From NCBI RefSeq assembly GCF_000430995.1, contig NZ_HF952018.1:89070-153069 (forward strand): a DNA stretch of 64,000 nt, in the 5' to 3' direction. Position 1 is the stretch's first letter. Each line of letters starts with the position of its first letter. This document shows positions 44,472-54,504 of the stretch, piece by piece. The position numbers and the translations under genes were made by a program. The notes under the pieces are model-generated. The model worked only from the letters and a program-made list of their open reading frames with translations, was not told the DNA's origin and did no database searches. This stretch comes from Thermobrachium celere DSM 8682. Its GTDB lineage: Bacteria; Bacillota; Clostridia; Clostridiales; Caloramatoraceae.

Positions 44472-45362
44472 ATGCAGGTTGGTGGACAAGCAGTAATAGA
44501 GGGCGTAATGATGAGGGCAAAGGATAAAATGGCAGTTGCAGTGAGAAGGCCAGATGGTGAGATAGAGGTTAATGTTGAAAACATAGAACCCTTATATAAA
44601 AAATATAAAATACTTTCTCTTCCATTTATACGTGGGGCTGCTGCTATGATTGAATCTTTAGTAGTAGGAATAAAAACTCTTCAATATTCAGCTTCCTTCT
44701 ATGAAGAGGAAGAGGATAAGAGTAGGTTTGAAAAATACCTTGATGAAAAGTTTAAGGGAAAATCGGAAAATATAATAATGAGCCTAACACTTTTCACATC
44801 CTTTGCCTTTGCAATATTTTTATTTGTGCTTTTGCCTACATTTGCAGCTAACTTTTTTAAAACAAAAATACAGAATAGTATATATATAAATCTGTTTGAA
44901 GGCCTGTTGAGGCTAATAATATTTCTAATATATATCTATCTAATTAGCAAAATGGAGGATATAAGAAGGGTTTTTGAATACCATGGTGCAGAACATAAAA
45001 GTGTCTTTTGCTATGAGGCAGGATTACCTCTTACTGTTGAGAATGTTTCAAAGTTTTCAACCCTTCATCCAAGGTGTGGAACAAACTTCCTTTTAATAGT
45101 TATGTTAATAAGTATATTTATTTTTAGCTTTTTTGGATGGCCTAATATTGTTGTTAGAATAGTTTCAAGGATAATTTTAATACCTGTTGTTGCAGGCATA
45201 TCCTATGAGATAATAAAGTGGCTTGGAAAATCAAACACAGGCTTATCAAGGGCTCTTGCATATCCAGGGCTTATGCTCCAAAAACTTACAACAAGAGAGC
45301 CAGATGAAAAGCAAATAGAGGTGGCAATAGCTGCATTAAAAGCTGCTATAGGGGAGGAATAA
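44472..45362 (+). CDS. DUF1385 family membrane protein
   Basis: 296 residues, with four or five membrane helices from about residue 100 on. The N-terminal QVGGQAVIEGVMMRAKDK and the EYHGAEHKSVFCYEAGLPLTVENV, STLHPRCGTNFL and GLSRALAYPGLMLQKLTTREPDEKQ segments are highly typical of the YqhQ-like DUF1385 family. Its function is not established; in Clostridia it often sits before prmC and prfA, as here. GGAGG precedes the ATG. It is followed 2 bases later by prmC. Confidence 0.9.
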   Translation: MQVGGQAVIEGVMMRAKDKMAVAVRRPDGEIEVNVENIEPLYKKYKILSLPFIRGAAAMIESLVVGIKTLQYSASFYEEEEDKSRFEKYLDEKFKGKSENIIMSLTLFTSFAFAIFLFVLLPTFAANFFKTKIQNSIYINLFEGLLRLIIFLIYIYLISKMEDIRRVFEYHGAEHKSVFCYEAGLPLTVENVSKFSTLHPRCGTNFLLIVMLISIFIFSFFGWPNIVVRIVSRIILIPVVAGISYEIIKWLGKSNTGLSRALAYPGLMLQKLTTREPDEKQIEVAIAALKAAIGEE

Positions 45363-45363
45363 T

Positions 45364-46206
45364 ATGACTATTTTAGAGGCAATAAGATATGGAATAGAAA
45401 ATATAAGTTCAGATACACCTCAGCTTGATGCTGAGGTTCTTTTAAGCCATGCATTAGGAAAAGATAGATTATATTTAATAATCCATAGAGATGATGAGCT
45501 AGATATAGATGTATTAGATAAGTATAAAGTATATATAGAGAGAAGAAGTAAGGGAGAACCCGTTGCCTATATAATAAACAAAAGGGAATTCTATGGATAT
45601 GAATTCTATGTTGAAAAGGGGGTTTTAATACCACGTCCAGATACAGAGATACTTGTTGAGGAGGTTATAAAAAGAAGCAGAGAATTAAAAAATCCTATAA
45701 TAGTAGATGTTGGATGTGGAAGTGGTGCAATTTCTATTACATTAGCAAAGGAAATAGAAGGAAGCACAGTTTATGCGCTAGATTTGATGGAGACACCTAT
45801 AAAGGTTACAAAAATAAATGCTAAAAGGCTTGGGGTAGAAGATAGGGTGAAAGTTTTAAAAAGTGATGTTTTTGAAAGCTTACCAAAGGAATTAGAAGGT
45901 AATGTTGATATTGTGGTTTCAAATCCTCCATATATAAAGGATGAGGTAATCCCTACATTAATGGTAGATGTAAAGGATTATGAACCATATGAAGCACTAT
46001 CTGGTGGAGAGGATGGGCTTAAATTTTACAGAAGGATTTCTAATGATGCATTGAGATTTCTAAAAAAGGATGGTTTAATTGCCTTTGAAATAGGTTATGA
46101 TCAAAGGGATGATTTATTTAATATACTTTCAAAGGATTATAAAGATATAGAATGCATAAAGGATTTGGCAGGACTTGATAGGGTTATAGTTGCAAGGAGG
46201 GGGTAG
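45364..46206 (+). CDS. prmC: Peptide chain release factor glutamine methyltransferase
   Basis: 280 residues. It methylates the Gln of the GGQ motif in release factors. The SAM-binding VDVGCGSGAISITLA and the substrate-binding VVSNPPYI (NPPY motif) are present, with the N-terminal helical domain that binds the factor. GGGGAGGAAT precedes the ATG. Its substrate gene prfA lies two genes further on. Confidence 0.95.
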   Translation: MTILEAIRYGIENISSDTPQLDAEVLLSHALGKDRLYLIIHRDDELDIDVLDKYKVYIERRSKGEPVAYIINKREFYGYEFYVEKGVLIPRPDTEILVEEVIKRSRELKNPIIVDVGCGSGAISITLAKEIEGSTVYALDLMETPIKVTKINAKRLGVEDRVKVLKSDVFESLPKELEGNVDIVVSNPPYIKDEVIPTLMVDVKDYEPYEALSGGEDGLKFYRRISNDALRFLKKDGLIAFEIGYDQRDDLFNILSKDYKDIECIKDLAGLDRVIVARRG

Positions 46207-46207
46207 A

Positions 46208-46738
46208 ATGTTATTTGAGCTTTTTATGTCCTTTGCAAAAATAGGGGCCTTTACATTAGGCGGAGGCTATGCAATGGTTCCTCTAATTCAAGAGGAGGTT
46301 GTTGAGAAAAAGAAATGGATAGATAGGGAAGAGTTTTTAGATATACTTGCAGTTTCTCAATCTACCCCTGGAGCACTTGCTATTAATATGTCTGTATATA
46401 TAGGATATAGACTTAGGGGAGTTTTAGGTTCTATATTTGCTGCCCTTGGTTGTGTCCTCCCATCCTTTTTATCTATTATATTTATTGCAGCGTTTCTTAC
46501 AAATTTCCTAGATTATAAATATGTAAAAAAATTCTTTCAAGGTGCAGGACCTGCAGTTGCAGCACTAATTTTATATTCGGCAGCAAAGATAGGAAAGACA
46601 AAAAAATTTAAGTGGTACTATTACATTATAACTATTCTTACAGTAATACTAATGTTTTTTAAAGTTGATCCTATTATAATAATTTTATCTTCTGCTGTTT
46701 TAGGGATATTTATAAGGGGGGAGAAGGATGGCGTTTAG
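46208..46738 (+). CDS. Chromate transporter family protein, first half
   Basis: 176 residues with about five membrane helices. GAFTLGGGYAMVPLIQEEVV, DILAVSQSTPGALAIN and the central PSFLSIIF match one CHR domain. Here the two domains of the classic ChrA are separate genes, this one and the overlapping next gene, which form a short-chain pair. ATG 46208 lies 6-10 bases after AAGGAGGGGG. The substrate in anaerobes is unclear; sulfate or another oxyanion is possible. Confidence 0.9.
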   Translation: MLFELFMSFAKIGAFTLGGGYAMVPLIQEEVVEKKKWIDREEFLDILAVSQSTPGALAINMSVYIGYRLRGVLGSIFAALGCVLPSFLSIIFIAAFLTNFLDYKYVKKFFQGAGPAVAALILYSAAKIGKTKKFKWYYYIITILTVILMFFKVDPIIIILSSAVLGIFIRGEKDGV

Positions 46739-47240
46739 GCTATTTTTAATATTTTTTAAGATAGGTGCCTTTTCAATAGGTGGAGGATATGCTATGCTTC
46801 CCTTTATTGAAAGGGAATTTATAGGAAGAGGATTTTTGACTATGAAGGAGTTTTCAGATATTCTTGCCATATCCCAAATGACTCCTGGACCTATTGCAAT
46901 AAATTCTGCAACATTTATAGGTTATAAAATGGCTGGAGTTTTTGGAAGTATAATGGCAACACTTGGTGTAGTTTCTCCCTCCTTTATTATGATTTTAGTT
47001 ATAGCAGCTTTTCTTAAGAAGTTCTACGAAAAGGAAGGTGTAAAAAGGGCCTTTAATGGGATAAGGCCAGCAGTTCTTGGACTTTTAATATATGCTTCTT
47101 TTTCAATATTTAGGAGCAATGTAACAAGTATAAAGGATGTAGTTTTATATGTTTTATCTCTTATTCTTCTTATGTATTTTAAACTGGACACAATTTTAGT
47201 CTTAATACTTTGTGGAATAGCTGGAATATTTTTATTTTAA
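46728..47240 (+). CDS. Chromate transporter family protein, second half
   Basis: 170 residues, about five membrane helices, homologous to the gene before it (GAFSIGGGYAMLPFIEREF, DILAISQMTPGPIAIN). It overlaps that gene by 11 bases, which fits coupled translation of a heterodimer. Short-chain CHR pairs are thought to insert with opposite topology. Nothing in the neighbourhood indicates chromate resistance. Confidence 0.9.
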   Translation: MAFRLFLIFFKIGAFSIGGGYAMLPFIEREFIGRGFLTMKEFSDILAISQMTPGPIAINSATFIGYKMAGVFGSIMATLGVVSPSFIMILVIAAFLKKFYEKEGVKRAFNGIRPAVLGLLIYASFSIFRSNVTSIKDVVLYVLSLILLMYFKLDTILVLILCGIAGIFLF

Positions 47241-47325
47241 TAATATTTTTGTTGCATGAGGTAAAATTCATTGTTAAAATAAATTAGGTATATTATAAAT
47301 TATACTAAAGTATGGAGTGATAACT

Positions 47326-48399
47326 ATGTTGCATAAATTAGATTTTATTGAAGAAAAATATGAAGAGTTATCTAAAAAGATAGCAGACCCAGAGGTTATA
47401 GCCGACAATACTCTATTTCAAAAGCTTTGTAAAGAACACAGTTCAATGGAACCAATTGTTTTAAAGTATAGGGAATATAAGGATATTCAAAAGAGGCTTA
47501 AAGAAGATAAGGAAATGCTTCAAGAGGGCGGCCTAGATGACGAAATGGAACAACTTGTTAAAGAAGAGATAAAGGAACTTGAGGACAAGATTGAAGTTGT
47601 TGAGAAGGAATTAAAAATACTTCTACTTCCAAAGGATCCTAATGATGATAAGAACGTTATAATGGAAATTAGAGCAGGTGCAGGTGGAGAAGAGGCGGCA
47701 CTATTTGCTGGTGATCTATTTAGAATGTACACAAGATATGCAGAAAGACATAACTTTAAAGTAGAAGTTATGTCAGCAAATGAAACGGGAATAGGTGGAT
47801 ATAAGGAAGTTATATTCATGATAAAAGGACAGGGTGCCTACAGCAGATTAAAATATGAAAGTGGGGTACACCGTGTTCAAAGAGTTCCACAAACAGAATC
47901 AGGTGGAAGAATTCATACATCAACTGCAACAGTTGCAGTTTTACCAGAAGTTGAGGATGTTGAAGTTGAAATCAATCCAAATGATTTAAGAATTGATGTG
48001 TATCGTTCATCTGGACATGGTGGACAAAACGTTAACACAACTGACTCAGCAGTTAGAATTACACACCTTCCAACTGGTATAGTTGTAACTTGTCAAGATG
48101 AAAAGTCTCAGATAAAAAACAGAGAAAAGGCGATGAAGGTTTTAAGAGCAAGACTTTATGAGATGGAACTACAAAAGCAGCAGAGCCAAATTGCTGAGGA
48201 AAGAAAGAGCCAAGTTGGAACAGGAGAGAGAAGTGAAAAGATAAGAACTTATAACTTCCCACAAAGTAGAATTACAGACCACAGAATAGGACTTACAATA
48301 TATAAATTTGATGCATTCTTAGATGGAGAAATAGATGAAATGATTGATGCATTAATTACAAATGATCAAGCAGAAAAACTAAAGGCTGCAGGAGAATAG
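47326..48399 (+). CDS. prfA: Peptide chain release factor 1
   Basis: 357 residues. It reads UAA and UAG. The PxT motif is PQT (188-190) and the GGQ motif spans 232-234 in [24 protein letters not shown] is at 118-124. ATG 47326 follows GGAGTG; the in-frame GTG 47317 overlaps the site and is rejected. A possible promoter TTGTTA-N17-TATAAA lies at 47271-47299. prmC lies nearby. Confidence 0.96.
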   Translation: MLHKLDFIEEKYEELSKKIADPEVIADNTLFQKLCKEHSSMEPIVLKYREYKDIQKRLKEDKEMLQEGGLDDEMEQLVKEEIKELEDKIEVVEKELKILLLPKDPNDDKNVIMEIRAGAGGEEAALFAGDLFRMYTRYAERHNFKVEVMSANETGIGGYKEVIFMIKGQGAYSRLKYESGVHRVQRVPQTESGGRIHTSTATVAVLPEVEDVEVEINPNDLRIDVYRSSGHGGQNVNTTDSAVRITHLPTGIVVTCQDEKSQIKNREKAMKVLRARLYEMELQKQQSQIAEERKSQVGTGERSEKIRTYNFPQSRITDHRIGLTIYKFDAFLDGEIDEMIDALITNDQAEKLKAAGE

Positions 48400-48430
48400 G
48401 CATGCTAATTAGCATGCCCAAATTTTTAAT
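48399..48430 (+). terminator. Palindromic terminator after prfA
   Basis: GGCATGCTAA/TTAGCATGCC is a 20-base perfect palindrome (48399-48418), followed by CAAATTTTTAATTT. The T-run is offset, so efficiency is uncertain. Confidence 0.6.
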
Positions 48431-48444
48431 TTAGGGGTGAAACA

Positions 48445-48822
48445 ATGAAAAGATACATGGCAAATAGAGCTTTGTATATGATTTTTCCCTTATTCGTACT
48501 TTCAGTAATATTTTCATATATTTTAGTTCTTTATAGAAGAAGTTATATGTACATAAATTATATAAATATAGGCTTTGATTTACTTGTACTACTTTTTTAT
48601 TTAAGAAGATTTTGTTTGGAGATCAGTATGGACAGCAAAGGAATAAATTTCAAAGGAGCTTTATTTAGGAGAAGGGTGTATAATGAGGATTATATAGGTT
48701 TAGTTCAATCTAACTTTCTAACAGTTGTAAAAACAAAGGCAGGAAGTTTCTATATACTTACCACCAAAAATGGACGAAATATATTAAAGGATATGTTTAA
48801 AACTATTAATAAAGGGGAATGA
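48445..48822 (+). CDS. Small membrane protein with PH-like tail, unknown
   Basis: 125 residues. Two membrane helices (about 11-29 and 37-53) are followed by a beta-rich segment (EISMDSKGINFKGALFRRRVYNEDYIGL, then TKAGSFYILTTKNGR) that resembles a bacterial PH-like fold of short type; this is a judgement by pattern only. No known function. GGGGTGAAAC precedes the ATG. A second protein with the same two-helix plus cytoplasmic domain layout follows, so the two may form one system. Confidence 0.7.
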   Translation: MKRYMANRALYMIFPLFVLSVIFSYILVLYRRSYMYINYINIGFDLLVLLFYLRRFCLEISMDSKGINFKGALFRRRVYNEDYIGLVQSNFLTVVKTKAGSFYILTTKNGRNILKDMFKTINKGE

Positions 48823-48847
48823 CTGCCAATAGAGGGGTGGTAAGTAA

Positions 48848-49459
48848 ATGAAAATAAAGAAGAAGCTAGCAAAGGAAAGGTCAAAGCTAAAACGAAGCGT
48901 GTTTTTTTCAATATTGCTTATGGTTATTATGTTATATCTTGTGCTTGTTTTAGATGATCAAGGTTATTTTGTGGGTTTAGAGAGGACACTTATATATGCC
49001 AATTTATATATAATTGAATTTCTTTTTATAGTTTATATGTTTAGGCTCTACATTGAATCAACCTTTGATGTAATATTTAAGCAGGATAGAATAAAAATAA
49101 TTAAGTTTTTTAGCCAAAGTGTAAACATCCCCTTTGATAATATAGTTTTTGTTGATGTTATTGAAAAATATCAGGATGATTTCTATATTTTAATTTTGCT
49201 TGATAAAATGAAGCGTTCAAAGTCCCTAATTTTATTTGATAAACAATTTGCATTAAATCATAATGAATATTTAAAGAGTTATAAAGAGGCTTCGACAATC
49301 TATGGCAGAGAAAAATTCTATTGTTATATAATAAAGCTTGGAGGAGCAAAAAAGTATTTTTATCTTTATAAGCTTTATAAGACGTGTTATAGAGCAGAAT
49401 TTACTGATACAGCTATAAAATATATAAAAAGAGTTATAGAAGAATACAACCTTTCATAG
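48848..49459 (+). CDS. Membrane protein of unknown function
   Basis: 203 residues. A basic N-terminus is followed by two membrane helices (about 17-36 and 47-65). The cytoplasmic part again starts with a beta-rich stretch (DRIKIIKFFSQSVNIPFDNIVFVDVIEKYQDDFYILILL), resembling the PH-like part of the previous protein, and ends with a helical, Lys/Tyr-rich tail. Not recognised as a named family. GGGGTGGTAAGTAA precedes the ATG; it lies 25 bases after the previous gene. Confidence 0.65.
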   Translation: MKIKKKLAKERSKLKRSVFFSILLMVIMLYLVLVLDDQGYFVGLERTLIYANLYIIEFLFIVYMFRLYIESTFDVIFKQDRIKIIKFFSQSVNIPFDNIVFVDVIEKYQDDFYILILLDKMKRSKSLILFDKQFALNHNEYLKSYKEASTIYGREKFYCYIIKLGGAKKYFYLYKLYKTCYRAEFTDTAIKYIKRVIEEYNLS

Positions 49460-49491
49460 AATTAATAGGAAGAATTTTAAGGAGAGGTTGT

Positions 49492-50223
49492 ATGGATTCT
49501 AGGCTACATATTACTCTGTTTGCAACATTATGTTGTATGTTTGGTACTTCCTTTGGAGGACTTCTTACTGTATTATTTAGAAAGACAAATAATATTATAA
49601 TGTCTGCCATTATGGGAATAGCAGGTGGTTTAATGCTTTCGGTGGTTACATTTGATTTGATACCTGAGGCTATACAAATGGCAGGTTTTAATGTAGTTCT
49701 TTTAGGAATAATTTTGGGAGTGCTATTTATTTCTATACTAGATATGTTACTACCCTATAGTAAGTTTATTAAAAGGTATGGTAAGGGTATAAAAATAGCA
49801 CTTCTTCTTGCTTTAGGACTTGCTGCACATAATTTTCCAGAAGGACTTGCAATAGGTTCAGGATTTAGAGGAAGCAAAAGTTTAGGATATGAAATAGCAT
49901 TTGTTATTGCGATGCATGATATTCCAGAGGGAGCAGCTGTTGCAGCCCCTTTACTAAATTCAAGTTTGTCAAAATTTAAGATAATATTATTTACAGCATT
50001 AACAGCAATACCAACAGCCTTAGGTGCTTATATTGGAGCCTATATTGGAGAGATTGAAAAAAACTTTATAGCTTTATCATTAGGTTTTGCGTCAGGAACT
50101 ATGCTGTACATTGTAGTAGGAGAATTGATACCAGAGAGTAAAGAGAATTACAGAGGAATACTATCAACTTTATCAATTATAATAGGATTTATAATAGGTT
50201 TTATATTAATTACCATAATTTAA
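49492..50223 (+). CDS. ZIP family metal transporter
   Basis: 243 residues, eight membrane helices. The metal-binding helices IV and V show HNFPEGLAIGSGF and HDIPEGAAVAAPL, the signature of ZIP transporters for Zn2+ or related ions. The first helix carries FGTSFGGLLTVLF. AGGAGAGG precedes the ATG. The last base of the stop codon is shared with a possible upstream start of the next gene. Confidence 0.93.
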   Translation: MDSRLHITLFATLCCMFGTSFGGLLTVLFRKTNNIIMSAIMGIAGGLMLSVVTFDLIPEAIQMAGFNVVLLGIILGVLFISILDMLLPYSKFIKRYGKGIKIALLLALGLAAHNFPEGLAIGSGFRGSKSLGYEIAFVIAMHDIPEGAAVAAPLLNSSLSKFKIILFTALTAIPTALGAYIGAYIGEIEKNFIALSLGFASGTMLYIVVGELIPESKENYRGILSTLSIIIGFIIGFILITII

Positions 50224-50237
50224 TGGAGGCGAATGCT

Positions 50238-51281
50238 TTGGATACAAAGGTTTATTATTTGGATGAACATCAGGATGAAAAGATAAGGGAGGCAGCTGAG
50301 GTTATAAAAAGAGGTGGGTTAGTTGTTTTCCCAACAGAGACAGTATATGGGCTCGGAGCAAATGCATTAGATGAAGAAGCTTGTAGAAAAATATTTATAG
50401 CAAAGGGGAGACCTCAGGATAATCCTCTAATTGTGCATGTTGCAGATTTTGATATATCAGACTATGTAGAATATATACCTGAAAATGCAAAGAAAATTAT
50501 GGAAAATTTTTGGCCAGGTCCTATCACTATGGTTTTAAAAAAGAGTAGTAAAATTCCTATGCTTGTTACAGCAAATTTAGATAGTGTCGCAATTAGAATG
50601 CCTTCTAATAAAGTTGCAAGAAAGCTTATCGAATATTCAGGTGTTCCAATAGCGGCACCAAGTGCCAATATATCAGGAAGACCTAGTCCAACTACAATCG
50701 AACATGCTATAGAAGATTTAATGGGTAGGGTTGACATGATAATTGGAGGAGAAAAATGTGAGTTTGGACTTGAATCCACTGTAGTTGAGGTTTTAAATGA
50801 TAAGGTGACAATATTAAGACCGGGTGCTATTACAAAGGATATGCTTGAGGATATAGGGCTTACAGTAGATATAGATCCAGCTATATTAAAGAGGCCAGAT
50901 GAAAATTTAAAACCAAAGTCACCAGGAATGAAATATAGACATTATGCTCCAAAGGCAGAAATGACAATAGTAACAGGAAGAATTGATAGAGCTGTTGACT
51001 ATATAAACTATAAGATAAAGGAAATGAAGAGCAAGGGTAAAGTTGTAGGAGTTCTTGCAACTGAAGAAACAAAGCAGCTTTATGAAGGTGGATATATTAT
51101 TTCAGTAGGAAGTAGAAACAAATTAGGGCTAATTGCAGCAAATCTATTTGACACATTAAGAGAATTTGATAAAATAAATGTAGATTATATATATGCAGAA
51201 GGGTTTGAAGAAGAAGGATTAGGACTTGCTATTATGAATAGAATGAAAAAGGCTGCATCATATAATATAATAAATGTGTAG
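50238..51281 (+). CDS. ywlC: L-threonylcarbamoyladenylate synthase (Sua5/YwlC)
   Basis: 347 residues. It forms threonylcarbamoyl-AMP for tRNA t6A modification. The YrdC domain (GGLVVFPTETVYGLGANA, KGRPQDNPLIVH, APSANISGRPSPT) is followed by a Sua5 C-terminal domain (from about residue 230, with SPGMKYRHYAPKAEM). TTG 50238 is favoured because GGAGG lies 8 bases upstream, while ATG 50223 has no site. The order ywlC-ywlE-rpiB-upp is common in Firmicutes. Confidence 0.93.
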   Translation: MDTKVYYLDEHQDEKIREAAEVIKRGGLVVFPTETVYGLGANALDEEACRKIFIAKGRPQDNPLIVHVADFDISDYVEYIPENAKKIMENFWPGPITMVLKKSSKIPMLVTANLDSVAIRMPSNKVARKLIEYSGVPIAAPSANISGRPSPTTIEHAIEDLMGRVDMIIGGEKCEFGLESTVVEVLNDKVTILRPGAITKDMLEDIGLTVDIDPAILKRPDENLKPKSPGMKYRHYAPKAEMTIVTGRIDRAVDYINYKIKEMKSKGKVVGVLATEETKQLYEGGYIISVGSRNKLGLIAANLFDTLREFDKINVDYIYAEGFEEEGLGLAIMNRMKKAASYNIINV

Positions 51282-51290
51282 GAGGTACGT

Positions 51291-51737
51291 ATGAAGTTAC
51301 TATTTGTGTGCACTGGTAATACATGTAGAAGCTGTATGGCTGAGGGTATTGCAAAGAAGAAGGCAGAAGAACTAAATATGAATATAGAAATATCATCTGC
51401 TGGTATTTACGCAACAAATGGTGCCTCTTGCTCTTTAAATGCAGCGCTTGTTATGGAAGAAATGGGGATAAATATAAGAAATCACCTTTCAAGACAACTT
51501 ACGCATGAACTTTTAGAAAATTCAGATTTAGTTCTTACTATGACCAGGGCACATAAAGATATGATACTTTCATACTATCCTTCATTTTCAAACAAGGTGT
51601 ATACTCTTTTTGAATATATTGGGAAAAGTGGCGATATTGTAGACCCATTTGGTGGAGATATTGAAACTTATAGGGCTTGTGCTAATGAAATTAAACAAGC
51701 CATAGACATTTTATTCGATAAATTAAAGGAAAGTTAA
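51291..51737 (+). CDS. ywlE: Protein-arginine phosphatase (YwlE type)
   Basis: 148 residues, low-molecular-weight phosphatase fold. The P-loop is CTGNTCRS (Cys7 nucleophile, Arg13), with Thr at the position that selects for phospho-arginine in YwlE, where tyrosine phosphatases have Ile. The acid-loop Asp is in VDPFGGD. No arginine kinase gene mcsB is in the window. GGAGGT precedes the ATG. Confidence 0.9.
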   Translation: MKLLFVCTGNTCRSCMAEGIAKKKAEELNMNIEISSAGIYATNGASCSLNAALVMEEMGINIRNHLSRQLTHELLENSDLVLTMTRAHKDMILSYYPSFSNKVYTLFEYIGKSGDIVDPFGGDIETYRACANEIKQAIDILFDKLKES

Positions 51738-51767
51738 GGCTTTCTAGCCTTTTACTTTCCTTTTTTG
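51736..51767 (+). terminator. Terminator after ywlE
   Basis: Stem AAGGCT/AGCCTT (51736-51741 with 51746-51751, loop TTCT) with weaker outer pairs, then a T-rich tract with TTTTTT at 51761-51766. It overlaps the ywlE stop codon. Confidence 0.65.
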
Positions 51768-51798
51768 TTATATAATTTTTGAAAAAGGAGGAATACCA

Positions 51799-52900
<1,102 letters not shown>

Positions 52901-52908
52901 GTGCACAT

Positions 52909-53355
52909 ATGAGACCAAGCTGGGATGAATATTTTATGGAAATTGCAAATACGGTTAAAAAGCGTTCGACTTGTTTAAGAAGGCAGGTTGGAGCAGTAAT
53001 AGTAAAGGATAATAGAATACTTACGACAGGGTACAACGGTGTTCCACCTAAGATGAGACATTGTCTTGATATTGGATGCTTAAGGCAAGAGCTTAATATA
53101 CCTTCAGGTCAAAGGCATGAACTTTGTAGAGCTTTACATGCCGAGCAAAATGCCATAATACAAGCAGCAAAGTATGGCATATCCATAGAGGGTGCAACCA
53201 TTTATGTAACAGCACAGCCATGTATTATATGTGCAAAGCAGATTATAGCATCTGGAATAAAGAAAATAGTTTTTTCAGGAGATTATCCAGATGAGTTTTC
53301 ACTTGAGATGATAAAGGAATCAGGAATAGAAATAGTTAGATTTAATCAGCTGTAA
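52909..53355 (+). CDS. comEB: dCMP deaminase (ComEB family)
   Basis: 148 residues. It deaminates dCMP to dUMP for thymidylate synthesis. The zinc site is HAEQNAI and PCIICAKQ, with the Glu of HAE as proton shuttle; an extra cysteine/His set ([14 protein letters not shown]) binds a second zinc, as in other family members. The start at 52909 has AGGTG upstream. Despite the name there is no other competence gene here. Confidence 0.95.
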   Translation: MRPSWDEYFMEIANTVKKRSTCLRRQVGAVIVKDNRILTTGYNGVPPKMRHCLDIGCLRQELNIPSGQRHELCRALHAEQNAIIQAAKYGISIEGATIYVTAQPCIICAKQIIASGIKKIVFSGDYPDEFSLEMIKESGIEIVRFNQL

Positions 53356-53386
53356 AACGATTTAGTTTTACAGCTGATTTTATTAT
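53344..53386 (+). terminator. Terminator after comEB
   Basis: A perfect 15-bp stem pairs 53344-53358 with 53365-53379 (loop GATTTA), followed by TTATTATTT. The comEB stop codon is inside the stem. Confidence 0.88.
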
Positions 53387-53410
53387 TTAACAAAATTCAT
53401 GGATTTTTAA

Positions 53411-53439
53411 TTATTAAATTTATAAATTTGTGGTAAAAT
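53411..53439 (+). promoter_or_regulatory. Promoter of the wecA-wecB unit
   Basis: TTATTA (53411-53416), 17 bases, TAAAAT (53434-53439) with TGG just before it, an extended -10. Confidence 0.5.
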
Positions 53440-53474
53440 GTTTATGGTATGTTAAATATGAGGAGTGTATACAA

Positions 53475-54500
53475 ATGAAATATTTATACATGTTCATACT
53501 TGCAGCGTTATTATCCTTTATTTTAACTCCACTTGCCAAGAAAATTGCCTATAGATTGAAGGCTATAGATGTACCAAAGGATGATAGAAGGTTACATAAA
53601 AAACCAATCCCTAGATTAGGAGGACTTGCAATTTTTTTATCCTTTTTAATAGTATCAATATGTTATGTTGGAAGACAAGAAGATTTGGATGGTATATTAA
53701 TAGGTGCAACCATAATTGTTATTATGGGAATTATAGATGATAAAAAGGAGCTCAAACCAAAGGTAAAGCTTATTTTTCAAATATTGGCCAGCTTAATTTT
53801 AATAGCATTTGGAATAAAGGTTAATTATATAACAATACCACTGCTACCTGGAACAGGATCCTTTTATGTTGGGTGGCTTGGGATACCAATAACAGTACTT
53901 TGGGTTGTTGGAATAACAAATGCTGTAAATCTAATTGATGGTTTAGATGGATTAGCCTGTGGCGTATGTAGTATAGCTGCACTTTCTCTTTTTGGAGTGT
54001 CAATGATAAGTGGAAGGGTGACGGCAGGAATTTTATCCTTAATATTATCAGGAGCTTGTTTAGGATTTTTATATTACAACTTCAATCCTGCAAGTATTTT
54101 CATGGGAGATACTGGTTCGCAGTTTTTAGGCTTCACTCTTGCAGCTATTTCCATACAAGGTGCTATAAAGTCAGCAGCTGCTGTTGCTGTGGCAGTTCCT
54201 ATATTGGCACTTGGATTACCTATATATGATACATTATTTGCTATGATTAGGAGAAAGATAAATAATAGACCTATAATGGAAGCTGATAAGGGACACCTAC
54301 ATCATAGACTCCTTGCATTAGGATATAGTCAAAGACAGGTAGCAATAATTTTATACATAGTAAGTGGTATATTTGGAGTAACATCAATTTTAGCAATGTC
54401 AGTATCAACTAAAAAATCGTATTTAATTTTGATGATAGTTTGTACACTTGTATTGGCCTTTGCAACTGAACTAGGATTACTAAAAAAGACGAAGAGGTGA
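53475..54500 (+). CDS. Undecaprenyl-phosphate N-acetylglucosaminyl-1-phosphate transferase (TagO/WecA type)
   Basis: 341 residues, about ten membrane helices, MraY-like family. It starts a cell-envelope polymer by moving GlcNAc-1-P to undecaprenyl phosphate. Motifs: KKPIPRLGGLAIFL, the acidic GIIDDKKEL, NAVNLIDGLDGLACG, FMGDTGSQFLGF and GHLHHRLL, the last typical of WecA/TagO rather than MraY. AGGAGTG precedes ATG 53475. With wecB it suggests teichoic acid or other polysaccharide synthesis. Confidence 0.93.
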   Translation: MKYLYMFILAALLSFILTPLAKKIAYRLKAIDVPKDDRRLHKKPIPRLGGLAIFLSFLIVSICYVGRQEDLDGILIGATIIVIMGIIDDKKELKPKVKLIFQILASLILIAFGIKVNYITIPLLPGTGSFYVGWLGIPITVLWVVGITNAVNLIDGLDGLACGVCSIAALSLFGVSMISGRVTAGILSLILSGACLGFLYYNFNPASIFMGDTGSQFLGFTLAAISIQGAIKSAAAVAVAVPILALGLPIYDTLFAMIRRKINNRPIMEADKGHLHHRLLALGYSQRQVAIILYIVSGIFGVTSILAMSVSTKKSYLILMIVCTLVLAFATELGLLKKTKR

Positions 54501-54504
54501 TTAA

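Noticed and set aside
46208-47240. ChrA broken into two by mutation
   Set aside because: Both halves are full CHR domains with their own ribosome binding sites and a short overlap, the normal short-chain pair arrangement.
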